A stretch of 49,163 bases of DNA from Vicinamibacterales bacterium (GTDB lineage Bacteria; Acidobacteriota; Vicinamibacteria; Vicinamibacterales; UBA2999). Location of the stretch: positions 1-49,163 of the forward strand of contig JAUXWO010000022.1 of NCBI GenBank assembly GCA_030680175.1. Reading direction: 5' to 3'. Positions within the stretch are counted from its first letter, which is position 1. Every line of letters starts with the position of its first letter. A program made the position numbers and the translations under genes. Of the stretch, positions 25,164-32,321 are shown piece by piece. The notes beneath the pieces are model-generated. The model saw nothing but the letters and a program-made list of their open reading frames with translations. It had not been told where the DNA came from and searched no databases.

Positions 25164-26303
25164 ATGCGACTGGGGCTGATGCTGGTGATGTGCGCGACGG
25201 CGCTGGCGGCGGCGCAGGGCGACGGCCGCCCGCGCGCGCGGGACATCGGGCTGGCGCCGGGCGTGTTCGCGCCCGGCCCGCTCAACGCGATCACGGACGT
25301 GGACGGCGTGCGCGTCGGGCAGGTCACGCTCGTCGAGGGCGACCGCGTCCGCACCGGCGTGACCGCGATCCTCCCGCACGGCGGCAACCTGTTCCAGGAG
25401 AAGGTCGCCGGCGCCGTGTTCGTCGGCAACGCCTTCGGCAAGCTGGCCGGGTCCACGCAGGTCGGGGAACTCGGCACCATCGAGACGCCCATCATCCTGA
25501 CGAGCACGCTCAGCGTGGCCGCGGGCATCGAGGGCGCCGTCTCGTGGACGCTGGCGCAGCCCGGCAACGCCGAGGTGCGCTCGGTCAATGCCCTCGTCGG
25601 CGAGACCAACGACGGCGGGCTCCACGACATCCGCGGACCGCACGTCACCGCGGCGCATGTGCGCGAGGCGATCGACGGCGCGCGCGGCGGTCCCGTCACG
25701 GAGGGCAGCGTCGGCGCCGGCACGGGCACGCGCGCGTTCGGCTGGAAGGGCGGCATCGGCACCTCCTCGCGGCGGCTCGACGCGCGCTACGGCGGCTACA
25801 CCGTCGGCGTCCTCGTGCAGTCCAACTTCGGCGGGGTGCTCACGATGGCGGGCGCCCCGGTGGGGCAGGCGCTCGGCCGCTACGCGTACCAGCCGCCACC
25901 GGGCGGCGGTGACGAGGACGCGGGCGACGGCTCGTGCATGATCGTCGTCGCGACCGACGCCCCGCTCGACGCACGGGACCTCCAGCGCCTGGCCGCGCGT
26001 GCGATCTTCGGCATGGCGCGGACGGGGTCGTCGTTCAGCAACGGGAGCGGCGATTACGCGATCGCCTTCTCGACCGCGACGGGCCTGCGTGTCCGCGGCG
26101 GCGCGACCTCGGCGGTGTCACGCCCCGTGCTGCCGACGGACCTGGTGTCGCCGCTCTTCCAGGCCGTGCTCGAGGCCACCGAGGAAGCGATCTACAACTC
26201 GCTCCTGAAGGCCACGCCCGTGACGAGCGCCGTGGGCACGGCCGAGGCGATCCCGATCGATCGCGTGCGCGAGGTGCTGCGGCGGCATCAGGTCGTGCCG
26301 TAG
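25164..26303 (+). CDS. Exported P1/S58-family (DmpA-type) aminopeptidase
   Basis: The 379-residue protein belongs to the self-cleaving DmpA/BapA N-terminal nucleophile family. Family motifs include NAITDVDGVRVGQVTL near the start, LVGETNDGGLHDIRG, and DGSCMIVVATDAPLDARDL. Gly256-Ser257 would be the autocleavage site, freeing Ser257 as the nucleophile. A short signal peptide (LGLMLVMCATALAAAQG) suggests export, whereas several studied members are cytoplasmic. The ATG follows GGGAGGGC. Its 3' end overlaps the convergent PLP-enzyme gene by 16 bp. It probably releases N-terminal D- or beta-amino acids or ordinary residues from peptides. Confidence 0.88.
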   Translation: MRLGLMLVMCATALAAAQGDGRPRARDIGLAPGVFAPGPLNAITDVDGVRVGQVTLVEGDRVRTGVTAILPHGGNLFQEKVAGAVFVGNAFGKLAGSTQVGELGTIETPIILTSTLSVAAGIEGAVSWTLAQPGNAEVRSVNALVGETNDGGLHDIRGPHVTAAHVREAIDGARGGPVTEGSVGAGTGTRAFGWKGGIGTSSRRLDARYGGYTVGVLVQSNFGGVLTMAGAPVGQALGRYAYQPPPGGGDEDAGDGSCMIVVATDAPLDARDLQRLAARAIFGMARTGSSFSNGSGDYAIAFSTATGLRVRGGATSAVSRPVLPTDLVSPLFQAVLEATEEAIYNSLLKATPVTSAVGTAEAIPIDRVREVLRRHQVVP

Positions 26304-27331
26304 CCGAAACGCTTCTCCGCCGCCGGCGTCATCGACAACCCGCCGGTGTGCAGGAAGAGGACGCGCGCGCCCTGCGGGATCCGGCCGTCACCGACGAGGG
26401 TCGTCAGGCCGGCGAACGCCTTCGCGGTGTACACCGTGTCGAGGAAGTAGCCTTCGGTCGACGCCATCCGCCGGATCGCGGCATCGCTGCCCGCGTTTGG
26501 CACGCCGTACCCTTCCTCGGCGCAGCCGTAGACGATGTCGTGCACGCTGATCGCATCGGGCGCGAGGTCCAGCCCGAAGTGCGCGACGGATTCATCGAAG
26601 AGCTGGCGGGGCGGGCGCTGGCCGAAGGCCTCCGCCGACGCCCGGTTGGTGATCGCCACCGGATGCACGCGCGCGGTGAAGCCCCCGAGCGCGAGCCCGA
26701 GCAGGACGCCCGTGGTCGTCGATCCCGTGCCGAAGGCCAGCACCACGTCGTCGAAATCGAACCGGCCCGCGCGCTGGCGCGCGATCTCGGCGATCGCGCT
26801 CATGTAGCCCGGCTCGGCCTGCGGCATCGTCCCGCCCGCCGGCACGAAGTACCCGTCGGTCGCGGCGGTCACCTCCGCGCACAGCGCCTCGACGCGCCGG
26901 GCGTCGGCGGCCGTGGGCGCCGTGAAGTCCATCGGGCAGAAGTGGAGCGTGGCGCCGAGGTAGTCGAGCAGCAGGAGGTTGCCGCTCCAGTCGCGCGCGC
27001 GATCGGGCGCTGTGCCCGCCACGACGCAGTGGATGTCGAAACCGGCCCGGCGCGCCGCCGCCGCCGTCATCATCGTGTGGTTCGAGGTGAGCGGCCCGAC
27101 GGTGACGATGGTGCGCGACCCGCGCGCGCGGGCGTCGGCCAGGATGAACTCGAGCTTGCGCGTCTTGTTGCCGCCGATCGCGAGTCCCGACACGTCGTCG
27201 CGCTTCATCCAGAGATCGATGCCGAGCTCGGCGCCGAGGCGTGCGAGCGGGACGAGCGGGGTGGGAAAGGCGCCGAGCCGGACGCGGGGCAGGCCGGCGA
27301 GGAATTGCAGCAGCGTCTCGAGCGTAGGCAC
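26288..27331 (-). CDS. D-cysteine desulfhydrase/ACC deaminase-family PLP enzyme
   Basis: The 347-residue fold-type II PLP enzyme has MKRDDVSGLAIGGNKTRKLE, where the lysine of GGNKTRK binds PLP. GPLTSNHTMMTAAAARRAG and FGTGSTTTGVLLGLALGG follow. These match D-cysteine desulfhydrase and 1-aminocyclopropane-1-carboxylate deaminase relatives; which substrate is used cannot be told here. The start is GTG (PTLETLLQFLAGLPRV). It shares 16 bp of 3' end with the S58 peptidase gene, which releases amino acids, and lies 35 bp after the histidine kinase gene on the same strand. Confidence 0.82.
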   Translation of the reverse strand: MPTLETLLQFLAGLPRVRLGAFPTPLVPLARLGAELGIDLWMKRDDVSGLAIGGNKTRKLEFILADARARGSRTIVTVGPLTSNHTMMTAAAARRAGFDIHCVVAGTAPDRARDWSGNLLLLDYLGATLHFCPMDFTAPTAADARRVEALCAEVTAATDGYFVPAGGTMPQAEPGYMSAIAEIARQRAGRFDFDDVVLAFGTGSTTTGVLLGLALGGFTARVHPVAITNRASAEAFGQRPPRQLFDESVAHFGLDLAPDAISVHDIVYGCAEEGYGVPNAGSDAAIRRMASTEGYFLDTVYTAKAFAGLTTLVGDGRIPQGARVLFLHTGGLSMTPAAEKRFGYGTT

Positions 27332-27366
27332 GGCGCGATTGTAACGGACGAGCGTGCCGCCTGCCG

Positions 27367-28476
27367 TCAGGACGCGCCGGAGGGCGCCACGGGCAGCCGC
27401 AGGTGGAACGTGCTGCCGGCGCCCGGCGCGCTCTCGACCTGCAGCCGGCCGCCATGCGCCTGGGCGATGGCGAATGCCGTCGCGAGGCCAAAACCGCTGC
27501 CGCGCGCCCCCTTCGTCGTGAAGAACGGGCGGAAGAGCTGCGCCAGGACGTCCGGGGCCATGCCGCAGCCCGTGTCCCGGACCGTGACGTCGTGGACGTC
27601 GGGGTCCGAAGTGATGCCGACCGTGACCACGCCGGCGTCCTCGATGGCATCGATGCCGTTGCGCACGAGGTTGAGCACCACCTCGCGCAGCTCGCTCGGC
27701 ACGCCACGCGTCCAGGCCGGCGTCTCGCACGCGGTGAGCCGCACCTCGACCGTCGCGCCGCGCGCCTCCCGCGCCTCCACGACCCACGGCAGCGCCCACT
27801 CCGCCGTCGCCGTGACGAGCGCGCCGAGGTCCACGGGGGTGAAGGCGGCCGGCACCGACTGCCGCGCGATCACCTGGCGCATGCGCCGCACGATGTTCGT
27901 GCCGTCCGCCGCGGCATCGTGAATCGTCGTAATGTGCGCGCGGAGGCTGTCTGGCAGCTCGTCGAGGAGCAGCAGCTCGCTTGTGCCGCGGATCACCTGG
28001 AGCAGGTTGCCGAAGTTGTGCGACACGCCCGCCGCGACCTCGCCGAGCTCGCGGAAGCGCTCGGCGTCGAGCACGCGCGATCGCAACTGGTCCTGCTCCG
28101 TGAGGTCGTTGACGGCGATCAGGCAGAGCGGCCGGCCCTGGTGCTCGAACGGGGTGAGCGTGACCTCCACGTCGCGCGGCCCATGCCGGAGCGGAAAGTG
28201 GAACTCGAACCGGGCCGTCTCGTGACGCCGCGCGACCAGGGCGTCGAAACGCCCCTGGAAGCTCGCGACCTGCGTGCAGGGGGCGACCGTGGTGAAGAAG
28301 TTGCGGCCGAGCACGTCGTGGCGCCGCCGGGCGGCGATGTGCTCTTCGCGTTCGTTGTAGAAGAGGATCTCCCCCGTCATGTCCACGACGATGATGCCGT
28401 AGGGCAGCAGGTCAAGGGTCCGGAAGTCGAGGCTCGGGCCCGGCGGCGTGATGGGGAGGGCGTGGGCAGTCGCCAT
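27367..28476 (-). CDS. Histidine kinase with photoactive-yellow-protein-like PAS sensor
   Basis: The 369-residue protein has a single N-terminal PAS domain and an NtrB-like kinase core. No transmembrane helix is present, so it is cytoplasmic. The PAS domain contains GRNFFTTVAPC, very close to the chromophore-cysteine region of photoactive yellow protein (PYP). Counting without gaps, Tyr40, Glu44, Arg50 and Cys67 fall where PYP has Tyr42, Glu46, Arg52 and Cys69; Thr50 is replaced by Ala48. The kinase part has the H-box VSHNFGNLLQVI (His153), N-box LVRNGIDAI (Asn273), DTGCGM, and GSGFGLATA. No response regulator is adjacent; a receiver protein lies 10 kb away. Light sensing through p-coumarate is inference. 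A redox or ligand-sensing PAS is the alternative. Confidence 0.85.
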   Translation of the reverse strand: MATAHALPITPPGPSLDFRTLDLLPYGIIVVDMTGEILFYNEREEHIAARRRHDVLGRNFFTTVAPCTQVASFQGRFDALVARRHETARFEFHFPLRHGPRDVEVTLTPFEHQGRPLCLIAVNDLTEQDQLRSRVLDAERFRELGEVAAGVSHNFGNLLQVIRGTSELLLLDELPDSLRAHITTIHDAAADGTNIVRRMRQVIARQSVPAAFTPVDLGALVTATAEWALPWVVEAREARGATVEVRLTACETPAWTRGVPSELREVVLNLVRNGIDAIEDAGVVTVGITSDPDVHDVTVRDTGCGMAPDVLAQLFRPFFTTKGARGSGFGLATAFAIAQAHGGRLQVESAPGAGSTFHLRLPVAPSGAS

Positions 28477-28567
28477 GGGTGTTCGTCGCGCCCCGGGGCC
28501 GCGGCTCCCTGACGTAATCGGCGCCGTCGGCGGGGGCTTGAATGGCGCCCGGGATGCCAGGGACGGC

Positions 28568-28597
28568 TGGACGGACCTCCAAGCCGTACGTTATAAC
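28568..28597 (+). promoter_or_regulatory. Likely promoter of tRNA-Leu
   Basis: TGGACG (28568-28573) and TATAAC (28592-28597) are spaced by 18 bp and lie 36 bp before the mature tRNA 5' end. The -10 box is good and the -35 box weak. Confidence 0.45.
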
Positions 28598-28633
28598 TAG
28601 AAGTTCCTGCCGGAAACGAACGACCCTTCATGT

Positions 28634-28719
28634 GCGGAAGTGGCGGAATGGCAGACGCGCTAGCCTCAGGAGCTAGTCCGGGCAACCGGGTGGAGGTTCG
28701 AGTCCTCTCTTCCGCACCA
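28634..28719 (+). tRNA. tRNA-Leu (anticodon CAG)
   Basis: The 86-nt gene folds as a class II tRNA. The acceptor stem is GCGGAAG with CTTCCGC. The D-arm is TGGCGGAATGGCAGACGC, and the anticodon arm CTAGCCTCAGGAGCTAG contains CAG. A variable arm and the T-arm GGAGGTTCGAGTCCTC follow, and the terminal CCA is encoded. A terminator follows at once. The 3' 22 nt are repeated twice downstream. Confidence 0.95.
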
Positions 28720-28966
28720 AATGACAGGCCAACCCACGGGTTGGCCTTTTCATTTTGGTGCGAAAGCGAGACTCAGCCACTCAGCCGTCGCGCTTCGCGC
28801 TCGGCCTGGAGGGGTCGAGTCCTCTCTTCCGCACCACTCATTCGGCACATGCCTCATTCGCGGCGCGGCAGAGGGCCTCAGGCACCCGGTCGTCGCGCTT
28901 CGCGCTCGACCAGGGGCTCGAGTCCTCTCTTCCGCACCAAATGACAGGCCGACCCACGGGTTGGCA
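28698..28966 (+). repeat. Tandem copies of the tRNA-Leu 3' end
   Basis: The 22-nt T-arm/acceptor segment TCGAGTCCTCTCTTCCGCAC(CA) occurs three times: inside the tRNA (28698-28719), at 28815-28836 and at 28918-28939. Copy 3 also repeats the downstream terminator sequence, so 28698-28744 and 28918-28964 form a 47-bp direct repeat with one mismatch. Copies 2 and 3 are each preceded by GTCGCGCTTCGCGCTCG (28787-28803 and 28892-28908), giving a unit of about 104 bp. No other gene is visible between the tRNA and yhbY. The arrangement resembles an attachment-site remnant or a local amplification. Confidence 0.8.
28727..28753 (+). terminator. Intrinsic terminator of tRNA-Leu
   Basis: GGCCAACCC and GGGTTGGCC form a stem of at least 8 bp with a CACG-type loop, followed by TTTTCATTTT. 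It starts 8 nt after the CCA end. A decayed copy without the T run occurs at 28947-28964. Confidence 0.85.
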
Positions 28967-29048
28967 CCTGGGCGAGGAGCTCGCGAGGCTGCTGGCGGGG
29001 GCGTAGCCGCGGATCCGCCTTCGTGTGCCTTCGAGGCGATAATGGGGC

Positions 29049-29333
29049 ATGACACCGAATCTGACCGCCCGTGAGCGCGCGCATCTGAAGGCTCGGGCAC
29101 ATGGTCTCGAGCCGGTGGTCCGGACGGGCAAGTCGGACGCCACGGACGCGCTGGTGGCAGAAGTCGATCGAGCCCTGACCGCACACGAGTTGATCAAGGT
29201 GAAGGTCAGCGCAGATGATCGCGACGCTCGTGTGACCATCGGGGACGACATCGCCGCGCGGACAGGTGCGGCGGCAGTCCACCGTATTGGCAAGGTCCTC
29301 ATCCTCTGGCGGCCCCGCCCGGAGACAGAGTGA
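29049..29333 (+). CDS. yhbY: CRM-domain RNA-binding protein, YhbY family
   Basis: The 94-residue protein is a stand-alone CRM (CRS1-YhbY) domain. It shows LTARERAHLKARAHGLEPVV at the start, then the RTGKSDATDALVAEVDRALT helix region and HELIKVKV. The usual GxxG loop is represented by RTGKSD. E. coli YhbY associates with the large ribosomal subunit precursor, so a role in 50S assembly is likely. It begins about 80 bp after the tRNA-derived repeats and lies 64 bp before udk on the same strand. A clear Shine-Dalgarno sequence is lacking. Confidence 0.88.
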   Translation: MTPNLTARERAHLKARAHGLEPVVRTGKSDATDALVAEVDRALTAHELIKVKVSADDRDARVTIGDDIAARTGAAAVHRIGKVLILWRPRPETE

Positions 29334-29397
29334 TGCGCCGGACTACTGGCCGGCGCGATCACGCTCACCTCGGTTCTGCCCAGGCGGGGCGTGTGGC

Positions 29398-30030
29398 ATG
29401 AGTGATCCACGGCTATCGCCTATCGTGATCGGCGTGGCCGGCGGCTCCGGGTCCGGCAAGACCACCGTCGTCCGCAAGATCGTCGAGAGCCTGGGCGACG
29501 ATGGGGTGACGGTGCTGGATCACGACCGCTATTACCGCGACCGCAACGACCTGCGGCTCGAGGAGCGCGCCGTCCTCAACTACGATCACCCCGACGCGCT
29601 CGAGACGGACCTGATGGTGCGCCATGTCCGCCACCTCAAGGCGGGCCAGGAGATCGCCGTGCCGCGCTACGACTTCGCGCGCCACGCCCGCCTCGCCGAC
29701 ACCGACACGATCACCCCCAGGCGCGCCCTGATCGTCGAGGGCATTCTGATCTACACCGACGCGGCGTTGCGCGACCTGATGGACCTGAAGGTGTTCGTCG
29801 ACACGGACGCCGACACGCGGTTCATCCGCCGGCTGCAGCGGGACGTGGCCGAGCGGGGCCGCACCATGGCGTCGGTCATCGATCAGTACGAGGGCACGGT
29901 CAAGCCCATGCACCTCGACTTCGTCGAGCCGAGCAAGCGGTACGCCGACATCATCATTCCGCAGGGCGGCCACAATGCCGTGGCGATCGACCTGCTGCTC
30001 ACCTTGATTCGCAGCGTCACGGGACGCTGA
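29398..30030 (+). CDS. udk: Uridine kinase
   Basis: The enzyme phosphorylates uridine and cytidine in pyrimidine salvage. The 210-residue product shows the Walker A GVAGGSGSGKTTVVRKI, the nucleoside-site DHDRYYRD, YDHPDALETDLM, VPRYDFARHAR, VEGILIYTD and RRLQRDVAERGRT, all characteristic of Udk. The length is normal. The ATG at MSDPRLSP was chosen because the P-loop follows after 15 residues. It lies 12 bp before the next gene on the same strand. Cytoplasmic. Confidence 0.94.
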   Translation: MSDPRLSPIVIGVAGGSGSGKTTVVRKIVESLGDDGVTVLDHDRYYRDRNDLRLEERAVLNYDHPDALETDLMVRHVRHLKAGQEIAVPRYDFARHARLADTDTITPRRALIVEGILIYTDAALRDLMDLKVFVDTDADTRFIRRLQRDVAERGRTMASVIDQYEGTVKPMHLDFVEPSKRYADIIIPQGGHNAVAIDLLLTLIRSVTGR

Positions 30031-30042
30031 GCGGGGCGCACC

Positions 30043-31116
30043 ATGCGGCGGGCGCGTGCGTGGGGGGGCGGCACGATGGCCCTGGCGGCGATCCTGATCG
30101 TGCGCCTCGGCGCCGTCGACGCGCCGGAGGCGCTCTGGCCCGAGGTCGCGGCGTGGCTGCACGACCACGCCGGCCTCTCGGAGGCGGACCAGCAGACCCT
30201 GGCTGCAGGCCGGGCCGTGGCGCGCACCGTCGAGACCGCCACGGCCTCGGAGTCCGCCGCCGCCGGGGCCGTCGTCATCGACGCGCCAGTCGAGCGCTTC
30301 CTGCAGGAGTTCGTCACGGTCTCGTCCAGCCGGCGCGGCCCGGGCGTGCTCGCGATCGGGGTCTTCAGCGATCCCCCCATCCCTGCCGACCTCGACGGCC
30401 TGACGCTCACCACGGAGGACCTGGCCGCGCTGCGTCGCTGCCGGCCGGGTGACTGCGACGTGAAGCTGCCGGCCGCCGCCATCGGGCGCTTTCGCGACGC
30501 CGTGTACTGGGGCGCGCCGTCGGCGCCGGCCGAGGCCACGGCGGTGATGCGCGGATGGCTGTTCGACCGGGTGCGGGCGTATCGGGGGGGCGGCAATGCC
30601 GCGCTCGGCTTCGCCGACGATCGGCGTCCGCCGACCGACCTGGGCGGCGAACTGGCGGCGCTCCTCTCGCACGAGCCGTGGCTCGAGCACCTCGCGCCCG
30701 GCGTGCGGGCGTACCTCGCCGGCTATCCCGGGCTCCGGCCGGTCGACGTGCACGACACCCTCTACTGGGCGCGCGTGGACTTCGGATTGAAGCCCACGAT
30801 CCGGTTGAACCACGTGTCCGTGCACGCCACACCGAACGCCCCGGCGGGGCTGACGCACGTCATCGCGACCAAGCAGATCTATGCGAGCCACTACCTGCGC
30901 GCGGCGCTCGAACTGCGCCTGATCTTCGCGCGCCCCGGGGGCGGGTTCGTTCTCGCCATGGCGACCCGCAGCCGCAACGATGGGATGACCGGGATGCTCG
31001 GGTTCGTGGTCCGCGCGAAGGTCCGGAGCCGCAGCCGGGACGGGCTGGTCCGGTATCTCGAGCACATGAAGGCGACGCTCGAGGCCGGCCGGCGCGGCGG
31101 CGTGGTCGGCCCCTGA
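30043..31116 (+). CDS. Exported protein of unknown function
   Basis: The 357-residue protein has a basic then hydrophobic N terminus (RRARAWGGGTMALAAILIVR) consistent with a signal peptide or anchor. Export depends on the start, since an ATG at 30076 would shorten the basic region. The rest is one domain of mixed structure with no catalytic motif I recognise; notable segments are LRRCRPGDCDVKLPAAAIGR and HVIATKQIYASHYLRAALEL. The CRPGDCDVKL segment looks like a conserved, perhaps disulphide-bonded, loop. It is 12 bp after udk, but a separate promoter follows for arsR, so co-transcription would end here. Confidence 0.65.
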   Translation: MRRARAWGGGTMALAAILIVRLGAVDAPEALWPEVAAWLHDHAGLSEADQQTLAAGRAVARTVETATASESAAAGAVVIDAPVERFLQEFVTVSSSRRGPGVLAIGVFSDPPIPADLDGLTLTTEDLAALRRCRPGDCDVKLPAAAIGRFRDAVYWGAPSAPAEATAVMRGWLFDRVRAYRGGGNAALGFADDRRPPTDLGGELAALLSHEPWLEHLAPGVRAYLAGYPGLRPVDVHDTLYWARVDFGLKPTIRLNHVSVHATPNAPAGLTHVIATKQIYASHYLRAALELRLIFARPGGGFVLAMATRSRNDGMTGMLGFVVRAKVRSRSRDGLVRYLEHMKATLEAGRRGGVVGP

Positions 31117-31121
31117 CCCGC

Positions 31122-31150
31122 TTGACTGTCATTTTAGTTTGATCTAAAGT
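31122..31150 (+). promoter_or_regulatory. Sigma70-type promoter with overlapping dyad, before the ArsR gene
   Basis: TTGACT (31122-31127), a 17-bp spacer and TAAAGT (31145-31150) form a near-consensus promoter in an AT-rich patch. The inverted repeat TTTAG-N6-CTAAA (31133-31148) overlaps the spacer and -10 box, where an autorepressor would bind. The predicted start of transcription falls at about 31157, right at the GTG of the regulator gene, implying a leaderless message. Confidence 0.65.
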
Positions 31151-31157
31151 CTGCGGC

Positions 31158-31520
31158 GTGACGATGACCGCGCCCGTCCTGGCCGCGCTGGCCTCGCCCC
31201 GGCGCTGCGAGATCCTGCGGCTCACCTGGCGCCGCGAGCTGGCGGCGGGCGAGATTCATCGGGCGCTGCCCGACGTCACCTTCGGCGCCGTCTCGCTGCA
31301 CCTGCGCACCCTCGCGCGGGCCGGCCTCATCGACGCCCGCGTGGACGGGCGATTCCGCCGCTACCGTGCCAATCGCGCCGCGCTCGGACCGCTGGCCGCC
31401 TCCCTCGAACGCATGTGGCGCGACCGGTTGTGGCGCCTGAAGCTGCTCGCCGAACTCGACCACGCCCGGCGCGGCCCGCGCGCGCGGGGCGCGTCCCGTC
31501 CCCGTACACCGAAGGCCTGA
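31158..31520 (+). CDS. ArsR-family winged-helix transcriptional regulator
   Basis: The 120-residue protein has the ArsR fold: LAALASPRRCEILRLTWRRE at the start, the recognition helix region FGAVSLHLRTLARAGLI, and the wing DARVDGRFRRYRAN. No metal-binding cysteines of the ArsR/SmtB sensors are present. It is of the subtype that controls adjacent SRPBCC-domain genes, and such a gene follows after 2 bp. The start is GTG at the predicted transcription start, or ATG 6 bp downstream; neither has a ribosome-binding site. The dyad over the promoter suggests autorepression. Confidence 0.85.
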   Translation: MTMTAPVLAALASPRRCEILRLTWRRELAAGEIHRALPDVTFGAVSLHLRTLARAGLIDARVDGRFRRYRANRAALGPLAASLERMWRDRLWRLKLLAELDHARRGPRARGASRPRTPKA

Positions 31521-31522
31521 CG

Positions 31523-32293
31523 ATGACCAGCGCCGACCTGCCGTACCGGCTTGACCGCACCCTGACGATCCGCGCGCCGCGGACGACCGTCTTCGCGTTC
31601 TTCACCGACTCGGCCCGCTGGGCGGCGTGGTGGGGCGCCGGGTCCACCATCGACCCGCGGCCGGGCGGGCGCGTCTACATCCGCCATCCAAACGGCATCG
31701 AGGCCGGTGGGGAGGTGCTCGAGATCGACGCGCCCGCGCGGCTGGTCTTCTCCTACGGCTTCGCGAGCGGGACGCCGATGCCGATGGGCGCCTCGCTGGT
31801 GACGCTGACCTGCGAGCCGCATGCGCGCGGCACGCGCGTGCGCCTCGTCCACGAGTTCGGCGACGAGGCCGCGCGCGACGAGCACGTGCAGGGGTGGCGC
31901 TACCAGTTGTCCCTCTTCGCCAACGTCGTCGCCGACGACCTGCATCGCGACGTGGCGACGCGCATCGACGCGTGGCACGCGGCATGGGCGGAACCCGACA
32001 CGGCGGTCCGCGAGCGCATGCTCGCCTCCGTGGCCACACCGGATGTCCGCTTCCGGGACCGGTTCAGCGCGATCGAAGGCCTCAGCGAGCTGCTGCCGCA
32101 CATCGCCGCGACCCAGCGCTTCATGCCCGGCCTGGCCCTGGCACGCGACGGCGAGATCCGCCACTGCCAGGGGATGGTGCTGGCCGACTGGATTGCGACC
32201 TCGGCGGACGGGCAGCCGCGCGGACGGGGCAGCAATGTCTTCATCCTCGATGCCGACGGGCTGATCGAGTCCGTGACAGGCCTTTGGCGCTGA
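31523..32293 (+). CDS. SRPBCC (AHSA1-type) domain protein fused to an NTF2-like domain
   Basis: The 256-residue protein has an AHSA1/START-like domain in roughly its first 145 residues (LTIRAPRTTVFAFFTDSARW, WWGAGSTIDPRPGGRVYIRH, RLVHEFGDEAARDEHVQGW). An NTF2/SnoaL-like domain follows (FRDRFSAIEGLSELLPHIAA, ending SNVFILDADGLIESVTGLWR). Single-domain SRPBCC proteins next to ArsR regulators are common; the appended NTF2-like domain is less so. Both folds bind small hydrophobic ligands, so ligand sequestration or turnover is plausible. It follows arsR by 2 bp, certainly in one operon. No export signal. Confidence 0.78.
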   Translation: MTSADLPYRLDRTLTIRAPRTTVFAFFTDSARWAAWWGAGSTIDPRPGGRVYIRHPNGIEAGGEVLEIDAPARLVFSYGFASGTPMPMGASLVTLTCEPHARGTRVRLVHEFGDEAARDEHVQGWRYQLSLFANVVADDLHRDVATRIDAWHAAWAEPDTAVRERMLASVATPDVRFRDRFSAIEGLSELLPHIAATQRFMPGLALARDGEIRHCQGMVLADWIATSADGQPRGRGSNVFILDADGLIESVTGLWR

Positions 32294-32321
32294 TCCACGG
32301 ACGGCCGGGCGGAGACGACGC

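Noticed and set aside
28698-28964. Integrated mobile element between tRNA-Leu repeats
   Set aside because: Only about 220 bp lie between the outer copies and no integrase is encoded, so at most a scar is present.
28630-29074. Short open frames across tRNA-Leu and its downstream copies
   Set aside because: They are translations of the tRNA sequence and its repeats. The tRNA fold explains the region.
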